Counted from the first letter of the stretch, positions 44,295 through 53,359 are shown. The stretch is DNA of 64,000 nucleotides from Rhodoblastus sp963748385 (GCA_963748385.1 CAVVIQ010000001.1:248001-312000), one strand, 5' to 3'. Numbers and translations are program-made. Notes: generated by a model not told the origin, from the letters alone.

Positions 44295-45035
44295 TTAGTC
44301 AAATAGGTCCATTGTTGGCTGCGTTCTATTTCGAGCCACTTTTTGGTTCACCGGTTCAATCGTCTTTCCTTGTGCCAGTCGCGTCCGAGGCCCCTGCTTT
44401 TTTGGAAGATGGTAATCCGTCTCCCGCTCCAAAGTCTTTCGACATGGGGGCACCCAAACAAGTTGAGGCTGCTTTGATCGAGCATATTTCTCCCAAACCA
44501 GCCAGCAGTATCCAGTAGCGGTGGATGCTTTCTTATCGAGCCTCCCCTTTACCATGGGAACTCGCTCGCTAAATTGAGCGAACTTCGTGGGCGGAGTTTT
44601 TACAAACATTCGATCATAGCGCCCAACGCTTTCAATGAAAACGGTGCGCGTCAGCATGGCTACGCCACGCCTTGCGACGTTCAATCCCTTTCGGATGAAA
44701 TCCTCACCGAGTCGAAAGGGCGGATTGGTTATTACCCAATCAACCGATCCGGCAGCGTATGGGATTTCAAGAAAGTCCTTTACGTCGCCATAACCGTAGG
44801 GATAAACATCAGAACTGTGAACTTCGCCGAAATACTCTTCCAATACCATCGACATAAACCCGCGATTGCACGCCGGCTCAAGACAAACCTGCTTGGAAAG
44901 GTCGAGTTTATCGCTGATGACATGTTCAATCAAAGCCCGCGTGGCCCAAGGCGGCGTGGGAAAATCATCTAAGCTGTCATCTGCCTCAGTCCGTTGGGCC
45001 ATCACGGCATGCGACGTATTTTGGCGAGTTTTCAT
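44295..45035 (-). CDS. Adenine-type DNA methyltransferase, likely modification enzyme
   Basis: 246-aa SAM-dependent methyltransferase of the phage/R-M type. N-terminal DDFPTPPWATRALIEHVI, SAM motif I region VCLEPACNRGFMSMVL and catalytic motif IV WVITNPPFRL (NPPF, the N6-adenine-type tetrapeptide), followed by RRGVAMLTRTVFIES and TGYCWLVWEKY. No target-recognition domain is obvious. It lies 105 bp after an HNH endonuclease on the same strand, suggesting a type II restriction-modification pair. GC content and codon use are visibly lower than in the neighbours, suggesting horizontal acquisition. The start at 45035 is the first ATG; an internal one 11 codons later is possible. Confidence 0.82.
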   Translation of the reverse strand: MKTRQNTSHAVMAQRTEADDSLDDFPTPPWATRALIEHVISDKLDLSKQVCLEPACNRGFMSMVLEEYFGEVHSSDVYPYGYGDVKDFLEIPYAAGSVDWVITNPPFRLGEDFIRKGLNVARRGVAMLTRTVFIESVGRYDRMFVKTPPTKFAQFSERVPMVKGRLDKKASTATGYCWLVWEKYARSKQPQLVWVPPCRKTLERETDYHLPKKQGPRTRLAQGKTIEPVNQKVARNRTQPTMDLFD

Positions 45036-45140
45036 TTGGCACCGAAATGATTGGGCTCTGACCCAAGCGAATCACACCCTACCATATGTTCAGTTTTTGT
45101 TCCAACCTGCGATAGCGCCTCTGATGAGTTTCGCACCGGT

Positions 45141-45863
45141 TTATTTGGTGGTAGCGGTTGCAATCAACCGTTTTAATGCCGGGATCGAAAGGACTTCGCC
45201 CGCCTTTCGGTGAACAATTCGATGGCAGTTTGGACACAGCGCGGCAACTTCTTTTAAAGCTGCCTGAAGGCCCTTTATTCGAGTAAGGCCGGAATTCAAG
45301 AATAATGGGCGCTTATGATGAATTTCGATCATTCCTTTATAGGCTCCCCCATAAACTGATTCCGCACGAAAACCACAGCCATGACATTCAATTGAGCCAT
45401 CCGCATCTCGAAATTGAGAAATCGCATACTTTTTTAAAATTGCTGAGCGACGTGCCGCCTTTGACTTGGAAGGAACATGCGCTCCTTCTTCAACAACAAT
45501 TGTGTCGAATTTCCTCTCAAGGGCCTTTTTGCGCTGTTCGGCAGAAAACCCTTGATCGGCAAAGGCTTCCATAATCCCGGTGCCATCTGCCGCGACTGAT
45601 TTGCCAGCAGGCGTTATATGGTATTTTCCGTCAGAAAATGTGGCGTATCCGCTTCGTTCCAATGTGCTGTGCGATCTTAAATTTCGAACTTTTTGGCTAA
45701 ACCTATCGTCGTTGCGGCCGTCCAATAAAATCAGATCATCGCCAGTTGGCTTCAGGGCACGACGTAAAAAGACTAGAAGTTGCGATGTCGTGATGCCTGC
45801 TGGGTGGGCGGAAATGATTTCTAACGCCGGAATTATCAGGTCAGGTTCAGAAAATGTACGCAC
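45141..45863 (-). CDS. HNH endonuclease with N-terminal winged-helix domain
   Basis: 240-aa protein with two parts. Residues about 1-95 look like an Mrr-N-type winged helix (EPDLIIPALEIISAHPAGITTSQLLVFL ... YHITPAGKSV). Residues about 140-240 hold an HNH nuclease (IECHGCGF ... EIHHKRPLFLNSG ... ALCPNCHRIVHRKAG), with two CxxC pairs binding zinc. It is the likely restriction partner of the adjacent methyltransferase. Start chosen: GTG at 45863 with a GGAG about 7 nt upstream, giving MRTFSEPDLIIP; an ATG at 45911 would add 16 residues without clear function. Lower GC than the window. Recognition sequence unknown. Confidence 0.8.
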   Translation of the reverse strand: MRTFSEPDLIIPALEIISAHPAGITTSQLLVFLRRALKPTGDDLILLDGRNDDRFSQKVRNLRSHSTLERSGYATFSDGKYHITPAGKSVAADGTGIMEAFADQGFSAEQRKKALERKFDTIVVEEGAHVPSKSKAARRSAILKKYAISQFRDADGSIECHGCGFRAESVYGGAYKGMIEIHHKRPLFLNSGLTRIKGLQAALKEVAALCPNCHRIVHRKAGEVLSIPALKRLIATATTK

Positions 45864-45955
45864 GTCGGAGCTCCGAAAATTGCGGCCACAATTATCAATT
45901 ATTTCGCACAAGAATTAAAAGAACCCGAAATATGCGGATTCCGACGAAGCCAGTC

Positions 45956-46299
45956 ATGGATTCCAATAGGAAGCCGGCCACTTATTCCGATCTCAAGCCG
46001 GCCAGCGTTCCGATTTGAAGTCGGCCAATTGCAGTTTGCCTCCGCAGGTCAGGACTGATGATGTTTCGCTGTTTCTGATTGGTCAAGTGCGGATGGATTT
46101 CGGACGGACGAGCGCGCCTTGCCCAAGCTTTCGTCGGCCAGATCGATCCGATAGGCGTTGTGGATGAAGCGGTCGAGGATCGCGTCGGCTGGCGTCGGGA
46201 TTCCGATCAATTTGAGACCGTCGCGAGCCTGTTCGGGAAGGTCCCCTTCGAGCCGATTCCGCTCATTGCCCCAAGGCGCGAAGCGAGTGATTTTGCCCG
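45956..46299 (-). mobile_element. IS21-family remnant: terminal repeats and 3' end of istB
   Basis: Between the HNH gene and the phosphate transporter. Three near-identical ~23-bp direct repeats beginning AAGCCGGCCA / AAGCCGGCCA / AAGTCGGCCA (from 45971, 45995 and 46018), with the TTCCGAT core between them, are the multiple terminal repeats typical of IS21-type ends. Inside, on the minus strand, an open segment ending at 46049 contains PTPADAILDRFIHNAYRIDL followed by ADESLGK, matching the C-terminus of the IstB ATPase. The 5' part of istB and all of istA are missing, so the element is dead. It borders the low-GC island. Confidence 0.72.
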
Positions 46300-47964
46300 T
46301 TAGTTCGCCGGCTTTTCCGCTTCGCCGAGGAGATGCGCGACCGCGCGCCAGGCGTGACGCGCGAGCGATTCCAGGCGACGGACCGTCTCGATCCGCCCCA
46401 TGGCCTGCTCCACATTGATTTCCCCGGTCCCGACCTTGCGCAGGGTCGGGCCGCGATGGGCGTGCTTGAGCTGTTCGAGTTGTCTGGCGCTGTCCTCGAG
46501 TATGGTCAGCGCCACGCGGCCGGCCGGCGTCTCCAGATGCTCGAGCGGCGCGGCGGCGGCGCCGAAGGCCTTTTCCCGCGCGATGTCGTCAACCGCCGCC
46601 ACGGCCGAGCGCATGGCCTCGACGCAAAGCGCGGCGGCGCGCCGTTCGTCCTCGTCCTCGCGCGCCATCGGAAATTCGGGCTCCTCGCCGGCGGCGTCGA
46701 CCAGCCGCGACATATGGTCCAGGGCGTGGAGGGTGCTGGCCAGACGTAGATTTTCGCTTGCGGAGTGGGGCGTTCCGCTGACCTCGGCGATGAAGTCCTG
46801 CGCCTCGCGCAAGGCCTTGGCGGGCTCGGCCAGGGAAAGGGCTTTGGCGGCCTCGCCTTCGCCCGTGACCGCGGCCTCGATCCTGGGGCCAATCGCCTCG
46901 ATGACGAGCGCGATGGCGCGCCGCACCGCCTCCACCGCCACCACCGGATTTTCGAGCGCGGCCGGGTCGAGGCCTCGCGTCAGCGGCGAGCGCGTCTCGG
47001 GCAGCAGCCATTCGACGAAACGGGTGAAGCCGTCGATGACTGGCATCAGCACCGCGACGCCGACGACGTTGAAGGCGGTGTGATAGGCCGCCAGCAGCGA
47101 CACCCCGTCGATATGTTCCGCCGCGCGCTGGATCAACGGCATGGCGAAGGGGAACGACGCGACCGCGATGGCCGCGGCGATGATCTTGAACAGGACATAG
47201 GCGAGCGCCAGACGCTTGGCGGTGGCGCTGGCGCCGATCGCCGCCATGGCGGAACTGGTCGCTGTGCCGATATTCTGGCCGATGATCAGGGCGCAGCCCT
47301 GTTCCAGGCCGAGCGCGCCGGCATAGAAGGCGGAGAGGGTGACGGCGATGGCCGCCGTGGAGGATTGCATGACGGTGGTCATGACCGCGCCGACGACCAC
47401 CAGCGCCAGAAGGCCGAGCCAGCCGGAAAGCCCGCCGACGCCCGGCATGCCGAGCACGGCGGGCAGGTCGGAGGGGTGGAATTGCGCCGCGACGCCGCCC
47501 ATGCCCTGCTGGAGCGTGGTCAGGCCATAAAGGACAAGGGCGAAGCCGGCGAGCGACGCGCCCGCCGCGGCGAGGCGCCCCTTGCCCATCAGCTTGGTCA
47601 AGGCGCCGACGAAGATCATCGGCAGGGCGTATGACGACAATGAGACGCGCACGCCGATCAGGGCCACCAGCCAGCCGGTGCCGGTGGTGCCGACATTGGC
47701 CCCGAAGACGAGGCCGAGCCCCTGCGGAAAGGTCAGCAGGCCGGCGCTGACAAGGCCGATGGTGGTCATGGTCGTCGCGCTCGACGACTGCACGAGCAAG
47801 GTGACGAGCGCGCCCCACAGCGCGCCGGACCAGGGCGTGGCGGCGGCCTTGCCCAGCACAGCGCGCAAGGACGAGCCCGCAAGCCCCTTGAGCCCGTCGG
47901 TCATGATCGTCATGCCCAGCAGGAACAGACCTATTCCGCCCAGCACCGAAATCGCCGTCGACAT
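46300..47964 (-). CDS. Na+/phosphate cotransporter family protein with PhoU-like C-terminus
   Basis: 554-aa membrane protein of the Na/Pi cotransporter (NptA/YjbB) family. Two repeated transport motifs are visible, QSSSATTMTTIGLVSAG and QSSTAAIAVTLSAF, in the inverted repeat expected for the family (8-9 helices up to about residue 325). The soluble C-terminus (about 340-554) is helical and PhoU-like. E. coli YjbB exports phosphate. It follows the PPK2 gene by about 50 bp in the same direction, consistent with a phosphate/polyphosphate unit. The end borders the IS21 remnant directly. Confidence 0.9.
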   Translation of the reverse strand: MSTAISVLGGIGLFLLGMTIMTDGLKGLAGSSLRAVLGKAAATPWSGALWGALVTLLVQSSSATTMTTIGLVSAGLLTFPQGLGLVFGANVGTTGTGWLVALIGVRVSLSSYALPMIFVGALTKLMGKGRLAAAGASLAGFALVLYGLTTLQQGMGGVAAQFHPSDLPAVLGMPGVGGLSGWLGLLALVVVGAVMTTVMQSSTAAIAVTLSAFYAGALGLEQGCALIIGQNIGTATSSAMAAIGASATAKRLALAYVLFKIIAAAIAVASFPFAMPLIQRAAEHIDGVSLLAAYHTAFNVVGVAVLMPVIDGFTRFVEWLLPETRSPLTRGLDPAALENPVVAVEAVRRAIALVIEAIGPRIEAAVTGEGEAAKALSLAEPAKALREAQDFIAEVSGTPHSASENLRLASTLHALDHMSRLVDAAGEEPEFPMAREDEDERRAAALCVEAMRSAVAAVDDIAREKAFGAAAAPLEHLETPAGRVALTILEDSARQLEQLKHAHRGPTLRKVGTGEINVEQAMGRIETVRRLESLARHAWRAVAHLLGEAEKPAN

Positions 47965-48014
47965 CGCTTTCCCTTCCCCAAACCCTGTTTCGCGTCGCCT
48001 TTACCGGCTCGCCG

Positions 48015-48919
48015 TCACTTTTCGGCGTCGAGCTCGGCGCGCGCGGCGACGAGCTCCTGTTTCGTCTTCGCGTCGACCTTTGGGAAAGGCGAGGTCGAGG
48101 CCCTCGACCGCCTTCGACGATGGCTGCGGCGACGACGAGGCGCGTGAACCATTTGTTGTCGGCCGGCACGACATACCACGGCGCGCGCCGCGTGGCGGTG
48201 GCGCGGATCGCCTCGTCATAGGCGTGCTGATAATCGTCCCAGTAACGGCGCTCGCGGACGTCGGAAGGCGCGAATTTCCAGTGCCGGTCGGGATCGTCGA
48301 GCCGCTTCATGAAGCGCTTCTTCTGCTCCTTCCGCGACAGGTTGAGAAAGAACTTCAGCACGATGACGCCCTGACGCGTCAGATAGTCCTCGAAATGAGC
48401 GATGTCCGCGAGCCGTTCGTCCCAGATTTTCTTCGACACATATTCCGGCGGCAGCTTCTGGAGATTCAGGAGCTGCTGATGTACCCGCACCACCAGGACT
48501 TCCTCGTAATAGGAGCGGTTGAAGACGCCGATCCGTCCGCGCGCCGGAACCGCCTTGGCGTAACGCCACAGAAAATCATGCGACAATTCCTCCGCCGAGG
48601 GCTGCTTGAAAGACGTGACCTCGCAGCCCTGCGGATTGACCCCTGACATGACGTGTTTGATCGCGCCGTCCTTGCCGGCGGCGTCCATGGCCTGGAACAC
48701 GAGCAGCAAGGACCAGCGGTCCTGGGCGTAGAGCATGGCCTGCTCCTCCGCCAGCCATTCGCGGCCGCGCGCGAGAAGCTCCGCCGCCTCGTCCTTGTCC
48801 ATCCTCAGGCCGCAGGTGTCGCCGGGGTCGAAATCCTTGAGGCGAAACCCTTTGCCCGATTCAACCCGAAACGGGCGGACGAATTTTTCGATGCGTTCGA
48901 GAATTTCCTTTCTGGGCAT
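48015..48919 (-). CDS. ppk2: Polyphosphate kinase 2 family protein (two frameshifts near 3' end)
   Basis: PPK2-family phosphotransferase using polyphosphate and nucleotides; about 300 aa after correcting two single-base insertions. Motifs: Walker A FQAMDAAGKDGAIKHV, lid and Walker B RIGVFNRSYYEEVLVVRVH, and KKRFMKRLDDPDRHWKFAPSDV with DDYQHAYDEAI. Start 48919 (MPRKEILERI). Near the 3' end the frame changes twice within about 35 nt, at 48109-48114 and 48077-48080; each is explained by an extra G on the coding strand, and restores VEAVEGLDLAFPKVDAKTKQELVAARAELDAEK-like text ending at 48015. Such paired, clean insertions suggest sequence error. Operon with the phosphate transporter. Confidence 0.87.
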
Positions 48920-49227
48920 GCGGCGACTTCCTCCCTCGCGGGCTCGGCAGAGCAAAGATCCGTCGGCTCCATTTTTTCGCAGCCTAGCAGAAGACGCCAA
49001 AGGGCAAAAATGAATCGAGGCTTTTGCGGGCGCCGACCCCGCCCAGGAACAGTCGAGGGCGAAGACTCTGCGCAGCGATCGAAAATTGGCGATCGACGAA
49101 CCGGAATTGGGCTATCGACCCCTTCCGGCCGCTCGGGACAAATTTGTCGTCGGCCCGTTCGCCGCGCCACGCCGCCATCCCTCCTGCTGCGGTGCGCCAA
49201 CTCTTCGTCCGCGACAAGGATGAGAAA

Positions 49228-50847
49228 TCATCGTGCGGCGGCGGCGATCAATTCCGAGGCTTTTTCCGCGATCATGATGGTCGGCGCGTTGGTGTTGCCG
49301 CCGATCAGCGTGGGCATCACGGAGGCGTCCACGATTCTCAGTCCCTCCAGCCCCCGCACGCGAAGCTGCGGATCAACGACGGCGAGATCGTCCACGCCCA
49401 TCCGGCAGGTTCCGACCGGATGGTAGATCGTGTCGGCGCGCGAACGGATGTGATCTTCCCAATCCGAGTCGGTCATGCCTTCGCGGACGCCGAACAATTC
49501 CTTGTGGCAATAGCCTGACAGCGGCGGCGTCAGCACGACGTCACGGGCGATCCTGGCGGCGCGGATCAGGGTTTCGAGGTCGCGGCGGTCGCTCAGGTAG
49601 CACGGGTCGATCCCCGGCGCCGCGAGCGGATCGGCGCTTTCGAGGAAGACGCGCCCGCGCGAATGAGGATGGAGCGCGCAGACATGGAGGCTGAAGCCAT
49701 GGCCCCAATGCAGCTTGCGGGCGTGGTTGTCGACGACGCCGATGACGAAATGCATCTGCGCGTCGGGCTGGTCGAGGCCGGGCGCGGTCCTGAAGAAACC
49801 CGCGCCTTCGGCGAAAGGCGTCGCCAGCATGCCGCTCCCGTCGCGCCGCCACGCCAGGGCGTGCGGCAAAAGCCTCGCCGCCGCGCCGAGGCCGATGCCG
49901 AAATTGTCCTTGTCGCGCGTCTTCCAGGCCAGGATGAAATCGAGGTGGTCCTGGAGATTCTGCCCGACGCCGGGCAATTCATGGACCATGGCGACTCCAT
50001 GGGGCGTCATGTCTTCCGGACGCCCGACGCCCGACAATTGCAGCAGTTGCGGCGAGCCGAAGGCGCCGCCGCACAGCGCGATTTCGCGACCTGCTTCGAC
50101 TTGCCGCTCTTCGCCGCCCACGCGATAGCGCACGCCGACCGCGCGCTTGCCGTCGAAGACGATTCTGGTGGCGCGCGCGCCAGTGATGACCGTCAGGTTG
50201 GCGCGCTTGCCCATCTCCGGATGGAGATAAGCCGCCGCCGCCGAACAGCGTTCGCCCCTGCGCCTTTCATCGTGGAATTGCGTCACCTGGTAGAGGCCGA
50301 AGCCCTCGTTGTCGCCGGCGTTGAAATCGCGCTTCATGCGAAATTGCCGCCGGCCGGCGGCTTCGAGAAAGGCCCGGGTGATCGGACGCGGGCTCTGCTG
50401 GTCGGAAACCTGCAGCGGGCCTGAGCCGCCATGGACGTCATCCGCGCCCCAGACATTGTTTTCCGCCTTGCGGAAGAAGGGAAGCACCTCGTCCCAAGAC
50501 CAACCCTCGCAGCCGCTTTCGGCCCAGAGGTCGTAATCGCGACGATTCCCGCGCACATAGAGCATGGCGTTGATGGCGGAGGAGCCGCCGAGCGCCTTGC
50601 CGCGCGGTTGGAACCCGCGGCGGCCCTTCAGACCCGGCTGCGGAACCGTCCACAGCGCCCAATTGTTGATTTTCGGGCGGCCGGAAATCATCGCCACCGC
50701 GCCGGCGGGCATGCGCACCAGCAGGCCGTCGCCGCGTTCCCCCGCTTCGAGCAGGCAAACGGAAACATCCGGATTCTCGCTCAGGCGCGCGGCAAGCGTC
50801 GCGCCCGCCGACCCGCCGCCGACAATGACATAATCGAAGCGATCCAT
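49228..50847 (-). CDS. GMC-family FAD-dependent alcohol oxidoreductase
   Basis: 539-aa flavoprotein of the glucose-methanol-choline family (choline dehydrogenase/alcohol dehydrogenase-like). FAD-binding VGGGSAGATLAARLSEN at the N-terminus, the GMC signature GKALGGSSAINAMLYVRG, the second signature GGAFGSPQLLQLSGVG, and the C-terminal catalytic HPVGTCRMG and GGNTNAPTIMIAEKAS. No signal peptide. In this setting a fatty-alcohol or long-chain alcohol substrate is attractive (inference). It follows the FFLEELY-type gene by 13 nt on the same strand, so they are probably co-transcribed. Confidence 0.9.
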   Translation of the reverse strand: MDRFDYVIVGGGSAGATLAARLSENPDVSVCLLEAGERGDGLLVRMPAGAVAMISGRPKINNWALWTVPQPGLKGRRGFQPRGKALGGSSAINAMLYVRGNRRDYDLWAESGCEGWSWDEVLPFFRKAENNVWGADDVHGGSGPLQVSDQQSPRPITRAFLEAAGRRQFRMKRDFNAGDNEGFGLYQVTQFHDERRRGERCSAAAAYLHPEMGKRANLTVITGARATRIVFDGKRAVGVRYRVGGEERQVEAGREIALCGGAFGSPQLLQLSGVGRPEDMTPHGVAMVHELPGVGQNLQDHLDFILAWKTRDKDNFGIGLGAAARLLPHALAWRRDGSGMLATPFAEGAGFFRTAPGLDQPDAQMHFVIGVVDNHARKLHWGHGFSLHVCALHPHSRGRVFLESADPLAAPGIDPCYLSDRRDLETLIRAARIARDVVLTPPLSGYCHKELFGVREGMTDSDWEDHIRSRADTIYHPVGTCRMGVDDLAVVDPQLRVRGLEGLRIVDASVMPTLIGGNTNAPTIMIAEKASELIAAAAR

Positions 50848-50860
50848 CGTCCTCTCCCCA

Positions 50861-51580
50861 TCAGCCCTGGAGCGGGCGGTCGTCGCCAGCGAACAGGGCC
50901 GCGCTGATCGCCGCCTCGCGCGCGGTCACCGTCTCCACAAACTCGCGCGCGCCGCCCATTTGCCGGAAGGCGTCGTAGCCGCGCTCCAGAAAGGCCTGCA
51001 GGTCTCCGAGCCCCGCCATCCGCGCAGGCTTGCGCATGGCGGACAAGGCCGCGCCGACGAAACGCGCATGGGTGAGCTGCTCCAGCGAATGGCCGAGATG
51101 GTCGATCAGCTCGATCTGCCGCACGCGGTCCTCCCGCCTCCCGACGCCGCGATAGGCGGCGCCATAGGCGGCCGCGTCGATCGCGCCGGAACTCTCGCCC
51201 AGATGCGAAGCCATCGCCACGTCGAGCGATTCCGACAGCGCGTCAAGCTCGATGGCGTCGGCGATCGTTTCGAGCGCCGGCGCCGGCAGGGTCTTCTCCA
51301 TCAAGGGAAGGACGCGGCGCACCGCCAACTCGCGATGGCCGAGGTCCTGCGGGCCATAAAGATCGGCCAGGAAGAAGGCCGCCGCGGCGCCGAATTTCGG
51401 ACTGGCGACAAGGTCGGCATGGGTGCGCGCCAGCCGCGCCGCCTGCCATTCCCGCACTTTCCGCCGCCCCTGCTCGACGGCGGGGTCGCCCTCGACAACC
51501 CCCTTGACGCGCGCGATGATGTCGAGTTCCGCCTCGAGGCGCAAAATTGCGAGATCCTTCGCGGAGGCCTTGTGTTTCAT
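50861..51580 (-). CDS. FFLEELY-motif-like protein
   Basis: 239-aa soluble alpha-helical protein. A central FFLADLYGPQDLGHRELAVRRVLPLM resembles the FFLEELY-motif family, whose function is unknown. No catalytic residues recognised. Divergent from the wax ester synthase with a 128-bp gap; co-directional and 13 nt from the GMC oxidoreductase. Because of the surrounding lipid genes, an accessory role in neutral-lipid metabolism can be suspected, without direct evidence. The start is the first ATG. Confidence 0.75.
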   Translation of the reverse strand: MKHKASAKDLAILRLEAELDIIARVKGVVEGDPAVEQGRRKVREWQAARLARTHADLVASPKFGAAAAFFLADLYGPQDLGHRELAVRRVLPLMEKTLPAPALETIADAIELDALSESLDVAMASHLGESSGAIDAAAYGAAYRGVGRREDRVRQIELIDHLGHSLEQLTHARFVGAALSAMRKPARMAGLGDLQAFLERGYDAFRQMGGAREFVETVTAREAAISAALFAGDDRPLQG

Positions 51581-51708
51581 TCGGACAAATTAACACGCAG
51601 CGTTAGGTAAGGTCGCCTAAAAATGCGCGCGGGCGCTTCCGCCCGGAGACAAAAGGGATATGATTAGCGCCCAAACGGCGGAAGCGCGCGAGAAAAGGGG
51701 AGACGCGC
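51581..51708. promoter_or_regulatory. divergent promoter region FFLEELY-GMC / wax ester synthase
   Basis: 128 bp between divergent start codons, including an RBS-like AAGGGGAG before the plus-strand ATG. It would be a control point for both sides of the lipid locus. No palindrome recognised. Confidence 0.4.
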
Positions 51709-53349
51709 ATGTCTGAGGGCAGGCGCATGACGTCGGTCGACACCACCTGGCTCAGGATGGATCGGCCCAGCAATCGCATGGTCATTGTCGGCGTGATCGT
51801 CCTGCGCGAGCCGGTCGATCTCGACCGCGTCGAGCAGACTTTGGCCGCGCGCATTCTGGCGCATGACCGCTTTCGCCAGAAGGTGGAGAACGCCGCAGGC
51901 GGGTTCTGGTGGCGCGACGACGAGCGTTTCGACATCGGGCGTCACATCCGCCGCGCCCGCTTGCCCGGCGGGGCCGGCAAGGCCGAACTTCAGCAATTCG
52001 TCGCCGATCTTGCGGTGCGGCCGCTCGATCCGGCGCATCCGCTCTGGCAGGCCCATATCGTGGAGCGCTACGACGACGGCGTCGCCATCTTGCTGCGCAT
52101 TCATCACGCCATCGGCGACGGCGCGGCGCTGATGCATGTGCTGCTCGGCCTGACCGACGACGAGCCGAACGCGCCAATGCAGGGCGTCGAGCAGGTCTAT
52201 GAGGAACGGGACGACCCCTACAGCCCGCCGTGGGAGGCGCTGGCGCCGCTGATCGAAACGGTTGGGAGCGGCCTGCGGGCCTCGGCGGGCGCATTGGGGT
52301 CGGCGCTTGGCCTGGCGCGCAGCCCGGCCAGGGCGCTGAATCTCGTGCGCGACGGCGTCAATGTCGCGGCGGAACTGGCCTATCTTCTTCTGATGCCGAT
52401 GGACAGTCCAACGCGGCTCAAGGGCCCACTGTGCGGAGACAAGAGGGTCGCCTGGAGCCCGCGGATCCCTCTGCCGGAAGTCAAGGCGGTCGGCCATGCG
52501 CTGGGCTTCACGGTCAACGACATGTTGCTTTCCTCCTTCGCGGGCGCGATCAACACCTATCTGACGGAAAAGGGGGACCAGACCCTTGACGTCAACGTGC
52601 GCGCCCTCGTCCCGATCGACCTGCGGCCGCCGGGACGCGCGCACGAGCTGGGCAATCGCTTCGGCATTATCGCGGTCGAGCTGCCGGTCGGAATCAGAAA
52701 CCCGCTCGCTCGGCTTAGCGAGGTGCGCCGCCGGATGCGGGCCTTAAAGAAATCCTATGAACCCGTGGTCACGCTCGGTCTCTTCGAAGCGCTCGGCTAT
52801 GGTCCGAAAATTTTGCAGGACCAGCTGTTCGACCTTCTTTCCAGCCGTGCGACCGTGGTGATGACCAATGTTCCCGGACCGCAGCGCCCGCTCTATCTCG
52901 GCGGCGCCGAGATCGACCAGATCATGTTCTGGGTGCCGCAATCCGGCGCCGTCGGCATGGGCGTCTCGCTGCTTTCCTTCAACAACCACGTGCAGCTCGG
53001 CCTGATCACCGACACTGCGCTCACGCCCGAGCCCGACGAAATCATCAAACACTTCCAGCCGGAGTTCGAAAAGCTGCTCTATCACGTCCTGCTCGATGAA
53101 TGGGAGGGCCACAAACCCGCCGCGCCAAACGAGGTTCAAACGAAAGCCGTCCGCAAGACGCGACGCGAGCCGGCCGTCGCGCCCAAGGCCGAAACGGAGG
53201 CCGCGGCGCCGGTCACGACGCCGAAACGTCCGCGCAAGCCTGCACCCGCCCGGCACCAAGATTTGGCTGCGCCCGCCCAGCCGGTCCCGGCGCGGCCGCG
53301 CCACCGTCCGCGCGCCAAGACACGCGCCAGGACACGCGGCTCGGCCTGA
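51709..53349 (+). CDS. Wax ester synthase / diacylglycerol acyltransferase (WS/DGAT)
   Basis: 546-aa bifunctional acyltransferase that esterifies fatty alcohols or diacylglycerol with acyl-CoA. The catalytic HHxxxDG motif is present (RIHHAIGDGAAL, about residue 130), as is the second conserved region TVNDMLLSSFAGA and GFTVNDMLL, plus NVPGPQRPLYLGGAEI and the C-terminal MGVSLLSFNNHVQLGL. The normal WS/DGAT part ends near residue 465; then a Pro/Ala/Arg/Lys-rich tail of about 75 residues (RKPAPARHQD, RPRHRPRAKTRART) follows, which is unusual. Start MSEGRRMTSVDTTWLRMD. The next gene starts 10 nt downstream (operon). This is the key enzyme for the locus reading as wax/triacylglycerol storage. Confidence 0.92.
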   Translation: MSEGRRMTSVDTTWLRMDRPSNRMVIVGVIVLREPVDLDRVEQTLAARILAHDRFRQKVENAAGGFWWRDDERFDIGRHIRRARLPGGAGKAELQQFVADLAVRPLDPAHPLWQAHIVERYDDGVAILLRIHHAIGDGAALMHVLLGLTDDEPNAPMQGVEQVYEERDDPYSPPWEALAPLIETVGSGLRASAGALGSALGLARSPARALNLVRDGVNVAAELAYLLLMPMDSPTRLKGPLCGDKRVAWSPRIPLPEVKAVGHALGFTVNDMLLSSFAGAINTYLTEKGDQTLDVNVRALVPIDLRPPGRAHELGNRFGIIAVELPVGIRNPLARLSEVRRRMRALKKSYEPVVTLGLFEALGYGPKILQDQLFDLLSSRATVVMTNVPGPQRPLYLGGAEIDQIMFWVPQSGAVGMGVSLLSFNNHVQLGLITDTALTPEPDEIIKHFQPEFEKLLYHVLLDEWEGHKPAAPNEVQTKAVRKTRREPAVAPKAETEAAAPVTTPKRPRKPAPARHQDLAAPAQPVPARPRHRPRAKTRARTRGSA

Positions 53350-53359
53350 GGGCGCAGCG

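Noticed and set aside
44109..44306. 65-codon plus-strand frame in front of the methyltransferase end
   Set aside because: Overlaps the methyltransferase 3' end in antisense and has no recognisable features.
46589..49000. An 803-codon frame joining PPK2 to text antisense or off-frame of the phosphate transporter
   Set aside because: Only its first 280 or so residues are PPK2; the rest is the wrong frame of the transporter, caused by indels near the ppk2 3' end.
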